This document shows positions 53,874 through 63,733 of a stretch of 64,000 bases of DNA, one piece after another. The stretch comes from Rhabdophis nuchalis. Its lineage: Eukaryota > Chordata > Lepidosauria > Squamata > Natricidae. The notes below the pieces were generated by a model. That model was given only the letters and a program-made list of their open reading frames with translations. It was not told the DNA's origin and did not search any database. Each line of letters opens with the position of its first letter. The stretch's first letter is position 1. A program made the position numbers and the translations under genes. The DNA lies in assembly GCA_039707465.1 (NCBI GenBank), contig CM077653.1, positions 5,510,184-5,574,183 on the forward strand. The letters run 5' to 3'.

Positions 53874-54191
53874 CTACGACTGAGCTCCTTTGCCTTTCTT
53901 CCAAACTAGCTGGATTTCATGTCCAGTGCTTCGTGATGAAACTATGTAATCGGGCAATTCAGGAGGAATCCAGTTCACTTCAGTTCTATCCGTTGGCTCA
54001 GTGGTGGTTGATGATTGAAACACATAAGGGAATATCACTCCCGCTGCCTTGAGTCCAGAAGCAGTGCCATAGGTGGAAGGCGTAGACATTTTGGTGAGGT
54101 ACATTTGGTACTGTAAGGAGCCCCAAACCGCTCCTGAGTGAAGGAGTGCAACATTTGCCAGTTTGAACTGAGGTAACGGAATGCGAGGCAA
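53874..54191 (-). pseudogene. 105-codon ORF of unknown origin
   Basis: On the minus strand ATG at 54191 opens a frame containing QFKLANVALLHSGAVWGSLQ, YQMYLTKMSTPSTYGTASGL and AAGVIFPYVFQSS, with a normal amino acid mix. No firm splice sites flank it. It lies just upstream of a repeat-like stretch (CCAAATTTCAAGTTTGTAGG ... GATTTCATGATGAGTGAGT) and (GATA)n. It could be a retrocopy remnant, part of an unknown repeat, or chance. Confidence 0.25.
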
Positions 54192-54423
54192 CTGGCAGTT
54201 GGAAAGAGTTCTTTTCAGGTGGGGAGGGGGAGTAGAATGTCTAATTCCTTAGCATCAGAGAGTGTTAATTACTGTATAAGAAATATTAATGATCTGATGG
54301 TCATTTCAAAAAAATCCTTTCTTAGCAAGCAGCTAGAAGCCAAGAGGGACCTAAGTGCCAAATTTCAAGTTTGTAGGCTTTGTGGTTCTGGAGATTTCAT
54401 GATGAGTGAGTAATATTTGGCGA

Positions 54424-54424
54424 T

Positions 54425-54511
<87 letters not shown>

Positions 54512-54515
54512 CGAT
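54424..54515. repeat. (GATA)n microsatellite
   Basis: About 22 copies. Confidence 0.97.
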
Positions 54516-54594
54516 CGATCTAGATCTAGATCTAGATCTAGATCTAGATCTAGATCTAGATCTAGATCTACCTAGATCTAGATCTAGGTAGGTA
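54516..54594. repeat. (AGATCT)n self-complementary hexamer array
   Basis: About 11 units of CTAGAT, each pairing with itself. A GATCGATC seed lies at the border with (GATA)n. Confidence 0.95.
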
Positions 54595-54860
54595 GGTAGG
54601 CAGGCAGGCAGGCAGGCAGGAAGGAAGGAAGGAAGGAAGGAAGGGAAGGAGAAGAAGGAAGGAAAAGAGGAAGGAAGGGAAGGAAAAGAAGGAAGGAAGG
54701 AAAAGAAGGAAGGAAGGAAAAGAAGGAAGGAAGGAAGAAAAAGAAGGAAGGGAGGAAGTGAAGGAAAAGAAAAAAGGAAGGGAGGAAGGAAGGAAGGAAG
54801 GAAAGGAAAGGAAGGAAGGAAAAGGAAGGAAAGAAGGAAGGAAGGAAAGGAAAAGATAAG
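54595..54860. repeat. (GGTA/GGCA/GGAA)n purine-rich array
   Basis: GGTA and GGCA blocks pass into GGAAGGAA / GAAAAGAAGG. The Ser/Pro/Phe-rich minus-strand frames are artefacts. Confidence 0.95.
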
Positions 54861-55334
54861 AATAAAAAAGACAATGCTAAAAACCACTTTCAAATACCGC
54901 AAAAATAGCCATTGAAACTTTTAAAGAATGGTCAAAGGATAGCAGCTTTTAAAATGTACATTTCCTCTTCAGACAATGCCTTCTTATAGAAATCTTAGGC
55001 TTTCTTCTAATCCAAAGTCTGTTCCAGGAAGTGTGGCGATATGTAGATATAATCAGAGGTTTTACACAATGGCAACGAACAAAACTACTAATTAAACAAA
55101 TTTAGGATGCCAAACGATTCTTAAAATAATCCCCTATGTTAGAGTGAGGGAAAAAATGACTCGGAATCCTATTTCCCTATAGGACACCCTCCTATTTCCA
55201 ATATCAAAATTTATACTGCTTTTTATTTTAAAGGTACTTTTTGCTTTAGTATATAAAAAAAGGAAACAAATCAGGAAAATAATATACAAAACTATAAAGA
55301 CAAAACAAATAAGAAGAATGCAAACTGAGACTGG

Positions 55335-55337
<3 letters not shown>
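54861..55337. other. unassigned AT-rich stretch
   Basis: No gene recognised. Confidence 0.3.

Positions 55338-55375
<38 letters not shown>
55338..55375. repeat. (AC)n microsatellite
   Basis: About 19 copies; more imperfect ACAC-rich DNA at 55490-55545. Confidence 0.97.
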
Positions 55376-55377
<2 letters not shown>

Positions 55378-55690
55378 TTGCAAGGTACATGATCCCAGAT
55401 ACAGAGAGATGTAATCTATACAAGCTTTTCAAGAGTCATTCCACATATTTTTACTACAAGGAAACTTAAAGGAAATATATATATAAACTTAACACACACA
55501 CATATAGAAATACACACACATACACACACACATACACACAGTATATAAATACTTACTTACTTACTTACAAGACATTGATCACAATTTTTCTAATTTCTCT
55601 TTCTTTGGCGTAAGCAGCTGTTTTAAACGTTTTATACAAGAATCTTTCTTGAAATCCCAATAAGAACCTCTAGAATTGACCTGGAATAAT
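55376..55690. other. unassigned stretch
   Basis: (CTTA)n at 55551-55567. No gene. Confidence 0.3.
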
Positions 55691-55693
55691 AAA

Positions 55694-56385
55694 TACAGGT
55701 AGTCCTCAGGTTACGACCACAATCGAACCCAACATTTATGTGGCTAAGTGAGACATTTGCTCAGTGAGCTTTGCCCCATTTTACAACCTTTCTTGTTAAG
55801 TGAGTCACTGCCGTGGTTAAGTTACTATCATGGTTGTTAAGTGAATCTCATGTCCCCATTGACTTTGTTAAGTGCTGTAGGACTTCCCTTGTCGCATTCG
55901 TTAAGTGAATCACTGCTGTTCCTAAATTAATAACCCGGTTGTTAAGTGAATTGGGTTTCCCCATTGACTTTGCTTGTCAGAAGGACGTGTGACTCCAAGA
56001 CGCTGCAGCAGTCATAAGTATAAGTAAGTCCTTCACTTATGACCACAATTGAGCCCAACATTTATGTGGCTAAGTGAGACATTTGCTCAGTCAGCTTTGC
56101 CCCATTTTACAACCTGTCTTGGCACTGTTGTTAAGTGAGTCACTGCAGTGGTTAAGCTACTCTCGTGGTTGATAAGAGAATCTGAGTTCCCCGTTGACTT
56201 TGCTCGTCACTACGACCGTCATAAATGTGAGTCAGTTGTTGAACATCCGAGCATAAATCACCATGGGCCATGGGAATGCTGCGATGCGCATAAGTGTGAA
56301 AAAGTGTCCTATGCCCCTTTTTTCAATGCGGTTGTAACTTCGGACACTAAAAGAAGAGTTGTAAGTCAAGGATCAGAAAGGTCGG
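55694..56385 (+). mobile_element. composite family A element (two units fused)
   Basis: Starts ACAGGTAGTCCTCAGGTTAC. A second unit begins within it at about 56029 (AGTCCTTCACTTATGACCAC), joined through GTCATAAGTATAAGTAAGTC. It ends TTGTAAGTCAAGGATCA. The same junction, reversed, occurs in 57541-58135. Confidence 0.8.
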
Positions 56386-56439
56386 CAGTTCGAATTGTTG
56401 TAGGAAAGCCAAGACACACAGACAAGCTCTTCAAAGCAG

Positions 56440-56725
56440 CAATTTTTAATTTCCTGTGCACCGCCCTGAGTCCCCCTGGGGAGATAGGCGCGGTTATATA
56501 AATTGAATAAAATAAATAAATAAATGAATAAATAGTTGATTTTTAGTCAGGGTTTTAATGATGAATTTTAGCACGGGTCTCACAATTGATTTAATCTATT
56601 TTTAACTATGTTTGGCTGTATTTATTATATCTCTGTTTTCATCATTCCTGTGCACCGCCCTGAGTCCCGTTGGGGAGAGAGGGCGGTATAGAAATGTTAA
56701 TAAAAGTAAAAAAGTAAAAAGTAAT
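56440..56725 (+). mobile_element. two L2 3' tails in series
   Basis: CACCGCCCTGAGTCCCCCTG at 56459 and CACCGCCCTGAGTCCCGTTG at 56653, each with an AAAT-type end. Confidence 0.85.
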
Positions 56726-56814
56726 GATATGCAGCTAATTAAGATGTGAGGGAATTAGGCTAACATTATTCGTCGTGGATAACTAATTAAGTAAAATGCT
56801 GATTATACAAAAAT
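56726..56814. other. unassigned spacer
   Basis: No feature. Confidence 0.3.
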
Positions 56815-57245
56815 TGAATGTGAGGCCCCATACATCCCTTAGACCGATACGCTCCCACAGAGAGGGCCTTCTCAGGGTGCCGTCGGCCGGACAATGCCGA
56901 CTGGCGACACCCAGGGGAAGGGCCTTCTCTGTGGTGGGCCCTGCCCTTTGGAACGACTTACCCCCTGAACTTCGCACCATCTCCGACCTCCGCCACTTCC
57001 ACCAGTGTTTAAAGACACATTTGTTTCATCTAGCCGGCCTAGCGTAACCTCCACAAATGACTATTTTAGATAGTTTTTAAATTTTGGGGGATTTTAATTT
57101 GGTTTTAGCGCAGGACGGTTATTAAATAAGTTTTTTTAAATTTTTTACTTGATTTTGTATGTATTTTTAAATTCCTGTGCGCCGCCCTGGGTCCTTTTGG
57201 AGAAAGGTGGGGTATAAATTTAATAAAATAAAAATAAATAAATAA
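56815..57245 (+). mobile_element. L2 LINE 3' end
   Basis: The frame 56796-57047 encodes HTSLRPIRSHREGLLRVPSA ... LKTHLFHLAGLA. The tail is GCCGCCCTGGGTCC plus (AAAT)n. Confidence 0.96.
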
Positions 57246-57540
57246 ATATATGCTACTTATAGGAATCAGAAGAACAGATGGAAAATGAAGTGATCAATTT
57301 GGTTTATTTATGAAGGGGCAAATAATGATATTGTTTATGTGTTCGGGGAATAAAATCAGTTTAAGATGGAAAATAAGGGAAGGAAATCATATGGCTAAAA
57401 TTGGAAATGGAAATATGATGTAAAATGAATTATGTATATGAGAGAATGTTAAAGGGGAAAATTCAGGCAACATTGTGTTTAATTTTTTTATAAAAATTGT
57501 AATATTTTTTTTAAAAAAAACCTTTGAAAAGAAAAAGTCA
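57246..57540 (+). mobile_element. AT-rich LINE-type 3' tail, probably L1
   Basis: Ends TTATAAAAATTGTAATATTT and a T/A run, as in L1 3' UTRs here. No ORF remains. Confidence 0.4.
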
Positions 57541-58135
57541 GTTTAGTGACAGTGCAGAGTTATAGCGGCACTGAAAAGCAGCAGCTTATAGTCATTTTTC
57601 TCATATCTCCCCCATGTCATGTGATAAAAAATTCAAGCCCTTGGCCACTGACTCACACTTACGACGGTTGTTGTATCCTGGGGTCAGGCGATCCCCATTT
57701 GCGACCTTCTGACAAGCAAAGTCAATGGGAAAACCAGATTCTCATAAAAACCCTGTGACTAATTTAAGAACTTCAGTGATTCACTTAACAACGGCGTCGA
57801 GAAAGATCCAAGGGGGCAATTCTCGTGTAACAACATAGCAATGGGAAATTTTGGGGCTGGGGAATTTTCAACAGTTGACAAGAACAGTTGCAAAAAAGGG
57901 CTAACCTCGCTGAACAAATGTCTCATTTAGCCACGTCAACGTTGGCCTCAACTGTGGTCATAAGTAAAGGACTTACTTATACTTATGACCGCTGCATTGT
58001 CCTGGAGTCACGTGATCTGAGTCACTTAAAAACGGGGGCGAGATAAGTCGTAAAATGGGGCCAAAGCTCACTAAACCACTGTCTCGCTTAGCAACAGAGA
58101 CCTAGGGTTGCAAGTCGAGGGCTACCTGTAGGGTA
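57541..58135 (-). mobile_element. composite family A element, inverted
   Basis: The reverse complement begins TACAGGTAGCCCTCGACTTG and contains GCGGTCATAAGTATAAGTAA GTCC, the same unit-to-unit junction as 55694-56385. Confidence 0.8.
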
Positions 58136-58205
58136 TTCTGCTTGGGCAGGGGGATTGGACTAGATGACCTATAAGGTCCCTTCCAACTTTGTTAATCTGT
58201 CTGAA
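58136..58205 (+). mobile_element. CR1 3' tail
   Basis: GGGTATTCTGCTTGGGCAGG and GATTGGACTAGATGACCTAT with a TTAATCTGTC end. Confidence 0.85.
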
Positions 58206-58510
58206 TAGATAAATCGCTTTCTGAACTGGTGCCAGGTAAAAAATTTCCCCTTTGTCTTGTTGTTCTTCCTGATCGGAAAAGCAAATTGTAAAATCTACAA
58301 CAGATCTCTTTCAGTTTCATTCACTTAATTCAGAGAGAGGAGAAGAAAAGGAGAAGGAAATGAAGGTCTCAATGCTTTTATGGAGCCCGGAGATCAAGGA
58401 ACACAGTTTGCAAAGTATAATTAGCCTCTTTGACCTGGGACGCTGCCTGTTATTGTGGTATGCTTCCACCTACTGTTGGGTGAAGCCCAGCCTGGAATCA
58501 CTTGGAGAAG
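58206..58510. other. unique-looking DNA upstream of ATP12A
   Basis: No repeat recognised. Probably the proximal regulatory region, by position only. Confidence 0.35.
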
Positions 58511-58565
58511 ACCAGGAGGCGTGGCTTAGTTTACCTTCATAAAAAGGCCAACAGGTAACAGATGC
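58511..58565 (+). promoter_or_regulatory. likely ATP12A core promoter
   Basis: A TATA-like CATAAAAAGGC at 58537-58547 lies 301 bp before the ATG. A GGAGGCGTGGCTT motif, like a CACCC/KLF site in reverse, lies about 25 bp upstream of it. Transcription would start near 58565-58575, giving a 5' UTR of about 275 nt. Position and motif only; no experimental support. Confidence 0.45.
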
Positions 58566-58847
58566 TTCCCACAGGGAGGTGAACCTGTCTCACCCAAAGG
58601 ATGCCTAAATTTGAAGAGGGCTCCAGCTCACCTTGGATCACCTACTAGGAGGTTACAAAGTCTCTGTGTAAGAGCCTCTTTCTTTCCAGAGCTCCTCTGG
58701 TCCAACTTCTGGGTTCTAGCTGGGTTCTAAGCACCTTCTCTGGTACTTTGAAGCCAGCTCTTTGTGGTCCACGGGTTGAGCTGCCTTCCAGAAACGCATC
58801 GTCCTTCCACTTGCCTTCCCTGGTCCAAGGAAGAGGAAGTCCGCAAA

Positions 58848-58856
58848 ATGGGAAAG
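58848..58856 (+). CDS. ATP12A: ATP12A coding exon 1 (Met-Gly-Lys)
   Basis: ATGGGAAAG is followed at once by the strong donor GTGAGT (58857). The ATG has A at -3 and G at +4. X,K-ATPase alpha genes typically have a first coding exon holding only a few codons, ending in phase 0 before the N-terminal cytoplasmic exon. Joined to 62510-62650 the protein would start MGKKNSDIYS, which looks like an ATP12A N-terminus. The 5' UTR would run from about 58565. The call rests on the splice site, the phase match and exon 2; alone this exon could not be identified. Confidence 0.75.
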
Positions 58857-58934
58857 GTGAGTACGATTGGGAATTTGGGAATGATGAAGGATCCGCAGGT
58901 GGCTCTTCTCTGAGGTTGGAAGATGTGTGAGCTT

Positions 58935-59395
58935 CTTTTTTTGGGAGGGGGGGGTGTTGAAAGGCAACGTGCAACATAATTTTAACAAGATGGTTTTGGG
59001 TGAAGGAACTTGGTTTTGGGGGGACCTGAAGACATTTTTGGAAAAGAGGGAAGGAGAGGGGGGGAGAGGGAGGGAGAGATGGAGGGAGAGGGAGAGATGG
59101 GGAGATGGAGGGAGAGGGAGGGGGAGAGGAAGGGAGAGAGGGAGGGACTGAGAGAGGGGGGGAGAGAGGACAGAAAGAGAAGGAGAGAGAGTGGGAAAGA
59201 GAAGGAGGAAGGGAGAGGGAGGGAGAGAGAAGGGGAGAGGGAGGGAGAAAGAGGGGGAAAGAGAGGGAAGGAAAGAGGGGGAGGGAAGGGAGAGAGGGAG
59301 AAGAAAGAGAGGGAGAGAGGAAGAGAGAGAGGAAGAGGGAGAGAGAGTGAGGGAAGGAAGGACAGAGGGAGAGAGAGAGACAGAGAGAGACTGTA
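58935..59395. repeat. purine-rich (GAGAGG)n tract in ATP12A intron 1
   Basis: About 350 bp of G/A sequence, densest from 59045 to 59395, beginning 80-190 bp after the exon 1 donor. It creates false Arg/Glu/Gly-rich frames. Confidence 0.95.
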
Positions 59396-59538
59396 TAAAG
59401 TACTTCTGATTTTGATGCAGAATTTTAAATCTAACAATTAGGTGGAAAGAGAGTTTGTCCCTCTCTCATCTATCACTCAGGATTATCTAGATTAAAGGAC
59501 AATGTTTCTCCACAACCTCATTTAAATGATAACTGAGC
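59396..59538. other. unassigned intronic stretch
   Basis: No repeat recognised. Confidence 0.3.
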
Positions 59539-59705
59539 AGAAATAACAGAATAACAGAATTGGAAGGGACCTTGGCGGTCTTCTAATCCAACCCTCTGCT
59601 GGCCGTCCAATCTCTTCTTAAACGTGATCCTTCTCACGGTCTGCAACCTAGCCCTTTGGCTGAGTCGAAACCTCTTCTGAACGATGGTCCTTCCTCCGAA
59701 TTCAG
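59539..59705 (-). mobile_element. CR1/L3 3' end, decayed
   Basis: GGAAGGGACCTTGGCGGTCT and TCTAATCCAACCC in CR1 minus sense. Confidence 0.75.
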
Positions 59706-60220
59706 TCACCTGAAAAGCATCCGCTGGGGAAGGATCTCGGTCCGTGTCTCATCTCAAGGGCTTTTAAAATTCGCTTGGCATTCTTGGCAAACTTAGCCAG
59801 CCTAACAAGAAAGACCCCGAGGTTGCTGAAACGGAGAGAAGCCCCCTAATATCTCAAAATGAAGACCACGTGGTCTTCAGAAGTTCAGGGAGCTGAGATC
59901 ATTGATCCCCAGGAATTCACAGATGCTGGCCTCGGTGTCACAATACGCAACGGACTGGCTTATCTATTGCTGCAATAGATAGTTTCAGGCTACCTGGTGG
60001 TGAGATCTGCATATAAGTAGGGCAATCCTTTGGTGATGGTTGTGTATCTCTGGAAGATTTTAGGGAGAGGAGAATGGATAGTCATCTCTAAGGATGGGTC
60101 AATTACTTGCAGAAGTTTGGATTAGATAATCATTGTGGTCCCTTCGGACTCTACACTTGTAAGCTTCTAACTGTAACTTTTAAGTGCTAGGGGAACAGGA
60201 GAAAAATCTGGCTCTGTCCA
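59706..60220. other. unassigned intronic stretch
   Basis: 60110-60165 (GTTTGGATTAGATAATCATT, GTGGTCCC) may be an older CR1/L3 tail on the + strand. Confidence 0.35.
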
Positions 60221-60480
60221 AGACAAAAGAGTTGGAGGGGACCTTGGAGGTCTTCTAGTCTAACCTTCTGCTCATGCAGGAGACCCTCTGCCATTTCAGA
60301 GAAACGGCTGTCCAGTCTTTTCTTAAAGACTTCCAGTGCTGTAGCACCCACAATGTCTGGAGGCAAATCCTTCCACTGGTCTATTAGGAAACTTCTCCTT
60401 AGTTCTAAGTTGGTTTCCTCCTTGTTTAGTTTCCACCCACTGCTTCTTTTCCTGCCTTCAGGATGGTGGGTTGGAGAATA
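60221..60480 (-). mobile_element. CR1/L3 LINE 3' end
   Basis: GGGGACCTTGGAGGTCTTCT to CTTCTTTTCCTGCCTTCAGG. Confidence 0.9.
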
Positions 60481-60486
60481 AATTAA

Positions 60487-60850
60487 AATCGCAGAGTTAG
60501 AAGGGACCTTAGAGGTCTTCTAGAAGGAATCTTTGTCCAGCTCCCTGCTCAAGCACACCATTTCACGCAGGTGACTGTCTAGTCTCTTCTTAGAAGCCTC
60601 CAGTGATGGAGCACCCACAACTTCTGGAGGCAAGTTGTTCCACTGACGAATTGTTCTCACTGTCAGGAAATTTCTCCTTAGTTCTAGGTTGCTTCTCTCC
60701 TTGATAAGTTTCCATCCATGGCTTCTTGTCTTGCCCTCAGGTGCTTTGGAGAATAGGTTGACCCTTCTCTGTGGCAACCTCTTCAGTAGTGGAAGATAGC
60801 TATCATGTCACTCCTAGTCCTTTTCTATTACTCTAGACATACTTAGGTCC
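60487..60850 (-). mobile_element. second CR1/L3 LINE 3' end
   Basis: The minus-strand frame 60520-60777 encodes [26 protein letters not shown]. Lies head to tail with the previous copy. Confidence 0.92.
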
Positions 60851-60882
60851 CTTAATGGTTCAGCGTACAGTTTATCCAGTCA

Positions 60883-61012
60883 GAGGTGTCAAATTGGTGG
60901 TCCGCGGGCCGGAGGCATCATGCGCAGGCCATGCCCATCCTAGCTATGCGAAGGGGAAAAACATTGCGATATGTCGTGTGATGGCAATGTGGCGCCATGC
61001 TTTTGGTACTCA
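60883..61012 (+). mobile_element. hAT-like element, left part
   Basis: CAGAGGTGTCAAATTGGTGG, GTCCGCGGGCCGGA, then GCAGGCCATGCCCATCCTAG and GCGATATGTCGTGTGATGGC. The right end is not found. Confidence 0.6.
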
Positions 61013-61910
61013 TACTCTAGTCCTTGTATCATCTCTGTTGCTCCTTTTTGCTAAGTTTGGAGAAAAGGATGAACAGAGTCCAATACGGTGGAGCAGTGCT
61101 TTGGAAATCCCAAATAGGAGAAGATGAGATTTGAGAGGAAACGATTGCTCATAATTGAAAATATTTTCCTTTCTGTAAAATCCTCCAGCAGTAATTAAAC
61201 TTATGAATATCTAAGCTAAATTATGGGACTCCTGGTAATACCAATTAGAGGAAATTTTTTACCCGAGGGTTATTTACAAACAAAAAACAAAAAACCAAAC
61301 ACAGGCAGAAAAATAATTAAAAGACCCATCAATGGTAGACAAAATAAATAATATGCATGATTGCTTGAAAAATGAAAACAAAAGGGTGTGTAAAGGGTGT
61401 TTTAACTGCATCCCATGTTGCTACAGCAACCAGAAAGGCAGCTGGTGAAACCGAATACGACCATGCCTAGCAGTGCAATAATCGAAGTCTCAAAGAATCT
61501 GGAAAGGAATGGAGTCAGCCACTTGCTGGCGGTTTAACAGAGTGGATTGCAATTTTATAGATCAATTACGATCTGGGAAGTTATGTATAAAAAAATGATG
61601 AACTCCATCGCACACAGTCTACCCGTAAAACATAAACGATTCATTGAGTTCGTAGAGGTTTTATTTCTTTTATCCACCTGGCTTCCCTGTCTGACTTTCC
61701 ACCTGATTTGATTCGGTGTGCAAATAAATTTAAAGCAGATATCCCAGCAATTCACCGTTGTGTTGTCTTTGGCTTGTGGTGGCCACACTGATGCAATTGT
61801 TGTATCACGAGGGTCAAAGGAACGCACAACCTTCATTCTAATAACAGCTAACTCGGAACACACCTCCAGATTAAAGTTTTGCAGGATTGTTACAAAAAGG
61901 GGTTATAGAA
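61013..61910. other. unassigned intronic stretch
   Basis: Frames near 61555-61863 (-) and 61718-61963 (+) overlap and have no splice support. Confidence 0.3.
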
Positions 61911-61911
61911 T

Positions 61912-62038
61912 CATTGAGCTTGTCGATCAGGAAGGTCAGCAGTTCGGCGGTTCAAATCCCTAGTACAGGTCTCCTGCGTGAGCAGGGGGTTGGACCAGAT
62001 GATCTCCAAGGCCCCTTCCAACTCTGTTACTGTTTATC
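61912..62038 (+). mobile_element. Sauria SINE head joined to a CR1 tail
   Basis: GAGCTTGTCGATCAGGAAGG, GCAGTTCGGCGGTTCAAATC and CCTAGTAC (tRNA head with B box GGTTCAAATCC) pass without a gap into AGGTCTCCTGCGTGAGCAGG and the CR1 3' UTR GGTTGGACCAGATGATCTCC. Confidence 0.8.
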
Positions 62039-62151
62039 TCACACAGGTCTCCAAGTAGCTACTGTAGTAAAGGCAGAAGGGAAGTTTAGGGGGGATGGAT
62101 TGCAAGACGAAGTCCTTTTAATGGACACATGTAAATAAACAGGTGACTTAA

Positions 62152-62447
62152 AAAAAAAACTGCAGAAGTTTAAATGAAGAAAAATATATTAAAATTAAAA
62201 AAATAACTTAGTAGCTATACAAAAGTTGGCAAACATTATTTAATTAGATTTTTGTATTTATTGTAAGCTTTTCTAATTTTTAAGCTGGAAGTTCTATTCG
62301 GTATAAATGTTTGCAGTTAATTGCATCTTAGATTGCACAGAAGTTTATGATTTAACACTTTTACTGCTTGTTTATGGAATGTCCATTTTAATAGTAGCAA
62401 TTTTCTATTTGTTCAATAAAAGAATATGTTTAAAAAAGAAAGAAAGA
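62152..62447 (+). mobile_element. retroposed 296-bp sequence with 19-bp target duplication
   Basis: AAATAAACAGGTGACTTAA (62133-62151) and AAATAAACCGGTGACTTAA (62448-62466) flank it with one mismatch. The insert ends with CAATAAAAG (about 62414) and an A-rich tail TAAAAAAGAAAGAAAG. These are L1-type hallmarks. The source RNA is not recognised; it could be an L1 3' UTR or a host mRNA 3' end. Confidence 0.8.
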
Positions 62448-62509
62448 AAATAAACCGGTGACTTAATCAAAATAAGTCCGATTAACTTTCCTGCTGAATT
62501 ATGTTTTAG

Positions 62510-62650
62510 AAAAATTCGGATATCTATTCAATAGAGATAAGTGGGACCAAGGATGTGGATGATGGATACAAGGAAGATGAAAAGGACAATGATTTGAAAA
62601 GCAAAAAGAAGAAAGACAAGACCAATGACCTTAAGAAAGAGCTGGATTTG
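62510..62650 (+). CDS. ATP12A: ATP12A exon 2, N-terminal cytoplasmic region
   Basis: The acceptor TTTCCTGCTGAATTATGTTTTAG and the donor TTTG|GTAAGT bound a 47-codon phase 0-0 exon. It reads KNSDIYSIEISGTKDVDD, then a lysine/aspartate-rich stretch with KSKKKKDK, and ends LKKELDL. Family knowledge: the N-terminus of the non-gastric H+/K+-ATPase alpha subunit has IYSVELSGTKD and a KELxLDDH junction, which this matches. ATP1A and ATP4A N-termini differ in the IYSxExSGTKD part. The enzyme is a P2-type ATPase of the plasma membrane that exports H+ (or Na+) for K+ with a beta subunit. This exon is the regulatory lysine-rich cytosolic tail before the first membrane helix. The next exon (expected to start DDH) is not in the window. 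Confidence 0.87.
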
Positions 62651-62666
62651 GTAAGTGACTTGCAGA

Positions 62667-62667
62667 T

Positions 62668-62736
<69 letters not shown>

Positions 62737-62759
62737 GATAGATAGATAGATAGATAGAT

Positions 62760-62847
<88 letters not shown>
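62667..62847. repeat. (GATA)n microsatellite in ATP12A intron 2
   Basis: About 45 copies with two small interruptions, starting 16 bp after the exon 2 donor. Confidence 0.98.
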
Positions 62848-63440
62848 TAAGGTAGATGATTATTAATACAAAAGTTTCAGTCTTGGAACAGGAAGTAATT
62901 TGCTTCTCAACTGACTCATCTCTATGACAACAAATAGTTGTGCGCCCTTACTCTCCAAACGCAAATGGTGTTCCATATGCAAGTTAATTGCATTTCAATT
63001 AGGGAGGCAAATACTATCATTACCCTAATTTTATTAAGCCGATGCCTCTATCCACAAATCCTGAGACTTCTGTTCCAAAGCAGAGCTGCTTACAAAAGCT
63101 GCCTCTGCCCTTGACAAATTAGTCCCAGATCTATGAATGAAGGCAGCAAGATTGCACAAAGAGACATAATCCACTTCTGGCCCAGTCAATTAAATTAGGG
63201 AAGCCGATGTCTTCTTTGGCCACAGCATTTCCGTAGGACCATGAACCTTCACCGTCGATAGCCAGGAAAACACACCGAGGTGCCTCTGCGAACAAGTTGC
63301 AATCCTTGTTACAATGAAGATACCAATCAGTGCAATCTTGAGTTTGCTCCTTCCTTCATGCCAAATCTTGTTTATCAGGCTCCACCCAAGATTTCATCAG
63401 GAAGATTAATATCCATTTGGAGAGAAACAAAGGGAATAGG
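62848..63440. other. unassigned intronic stretch
   Basis: No exon 3 candidate and no repeat recognised. Confidence 0.35.
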
Positions 63441-63487
63441 GAGAGACAGAGAGAGGGGGGGGGAGGGAGGGAGGAAGAGGGAGAGAA
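63441..63487. repeat. (GAGAGG)n simple repeat
   Basis: Short purine tract. Confidence 0.9.
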
Positions 63488-63733
63488 ATTCCAAACTCTT
63501 CAATGTATTACTCCTTAGAAGGACTGCGCAATCTTGGCTCAGGGTTCCGGCTGTATCGGATTGGTTTCAAATGTGTGTAAATCACCTTGCATTAGCCAGG
63601 TTCAGCTAGAGCAAAGCAAACACTACTCCAATAACATTATCGCGGGCTTTGCAACCATCTAAATGAGATACACATCTGTGTAGGTGCTGCTTGGAGATGC
63701 TGCTGGATAGTTGGAGATCAGAAGAAGCTAATA
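63488..63733. other. unassigned intronic stretch
   Basis: No feature recognised. Confidence 0.3.

Noticed and set aside
54351..54902. 183-codon minus-strand frame
   Set aside because: Translation of GATA, AGATCT and GGAA arrays.
58645..58977. Minus-strand frame over ATP12A exon 1
   Set aside because: Antisense shadow of the 5' UTR; no splice sites.
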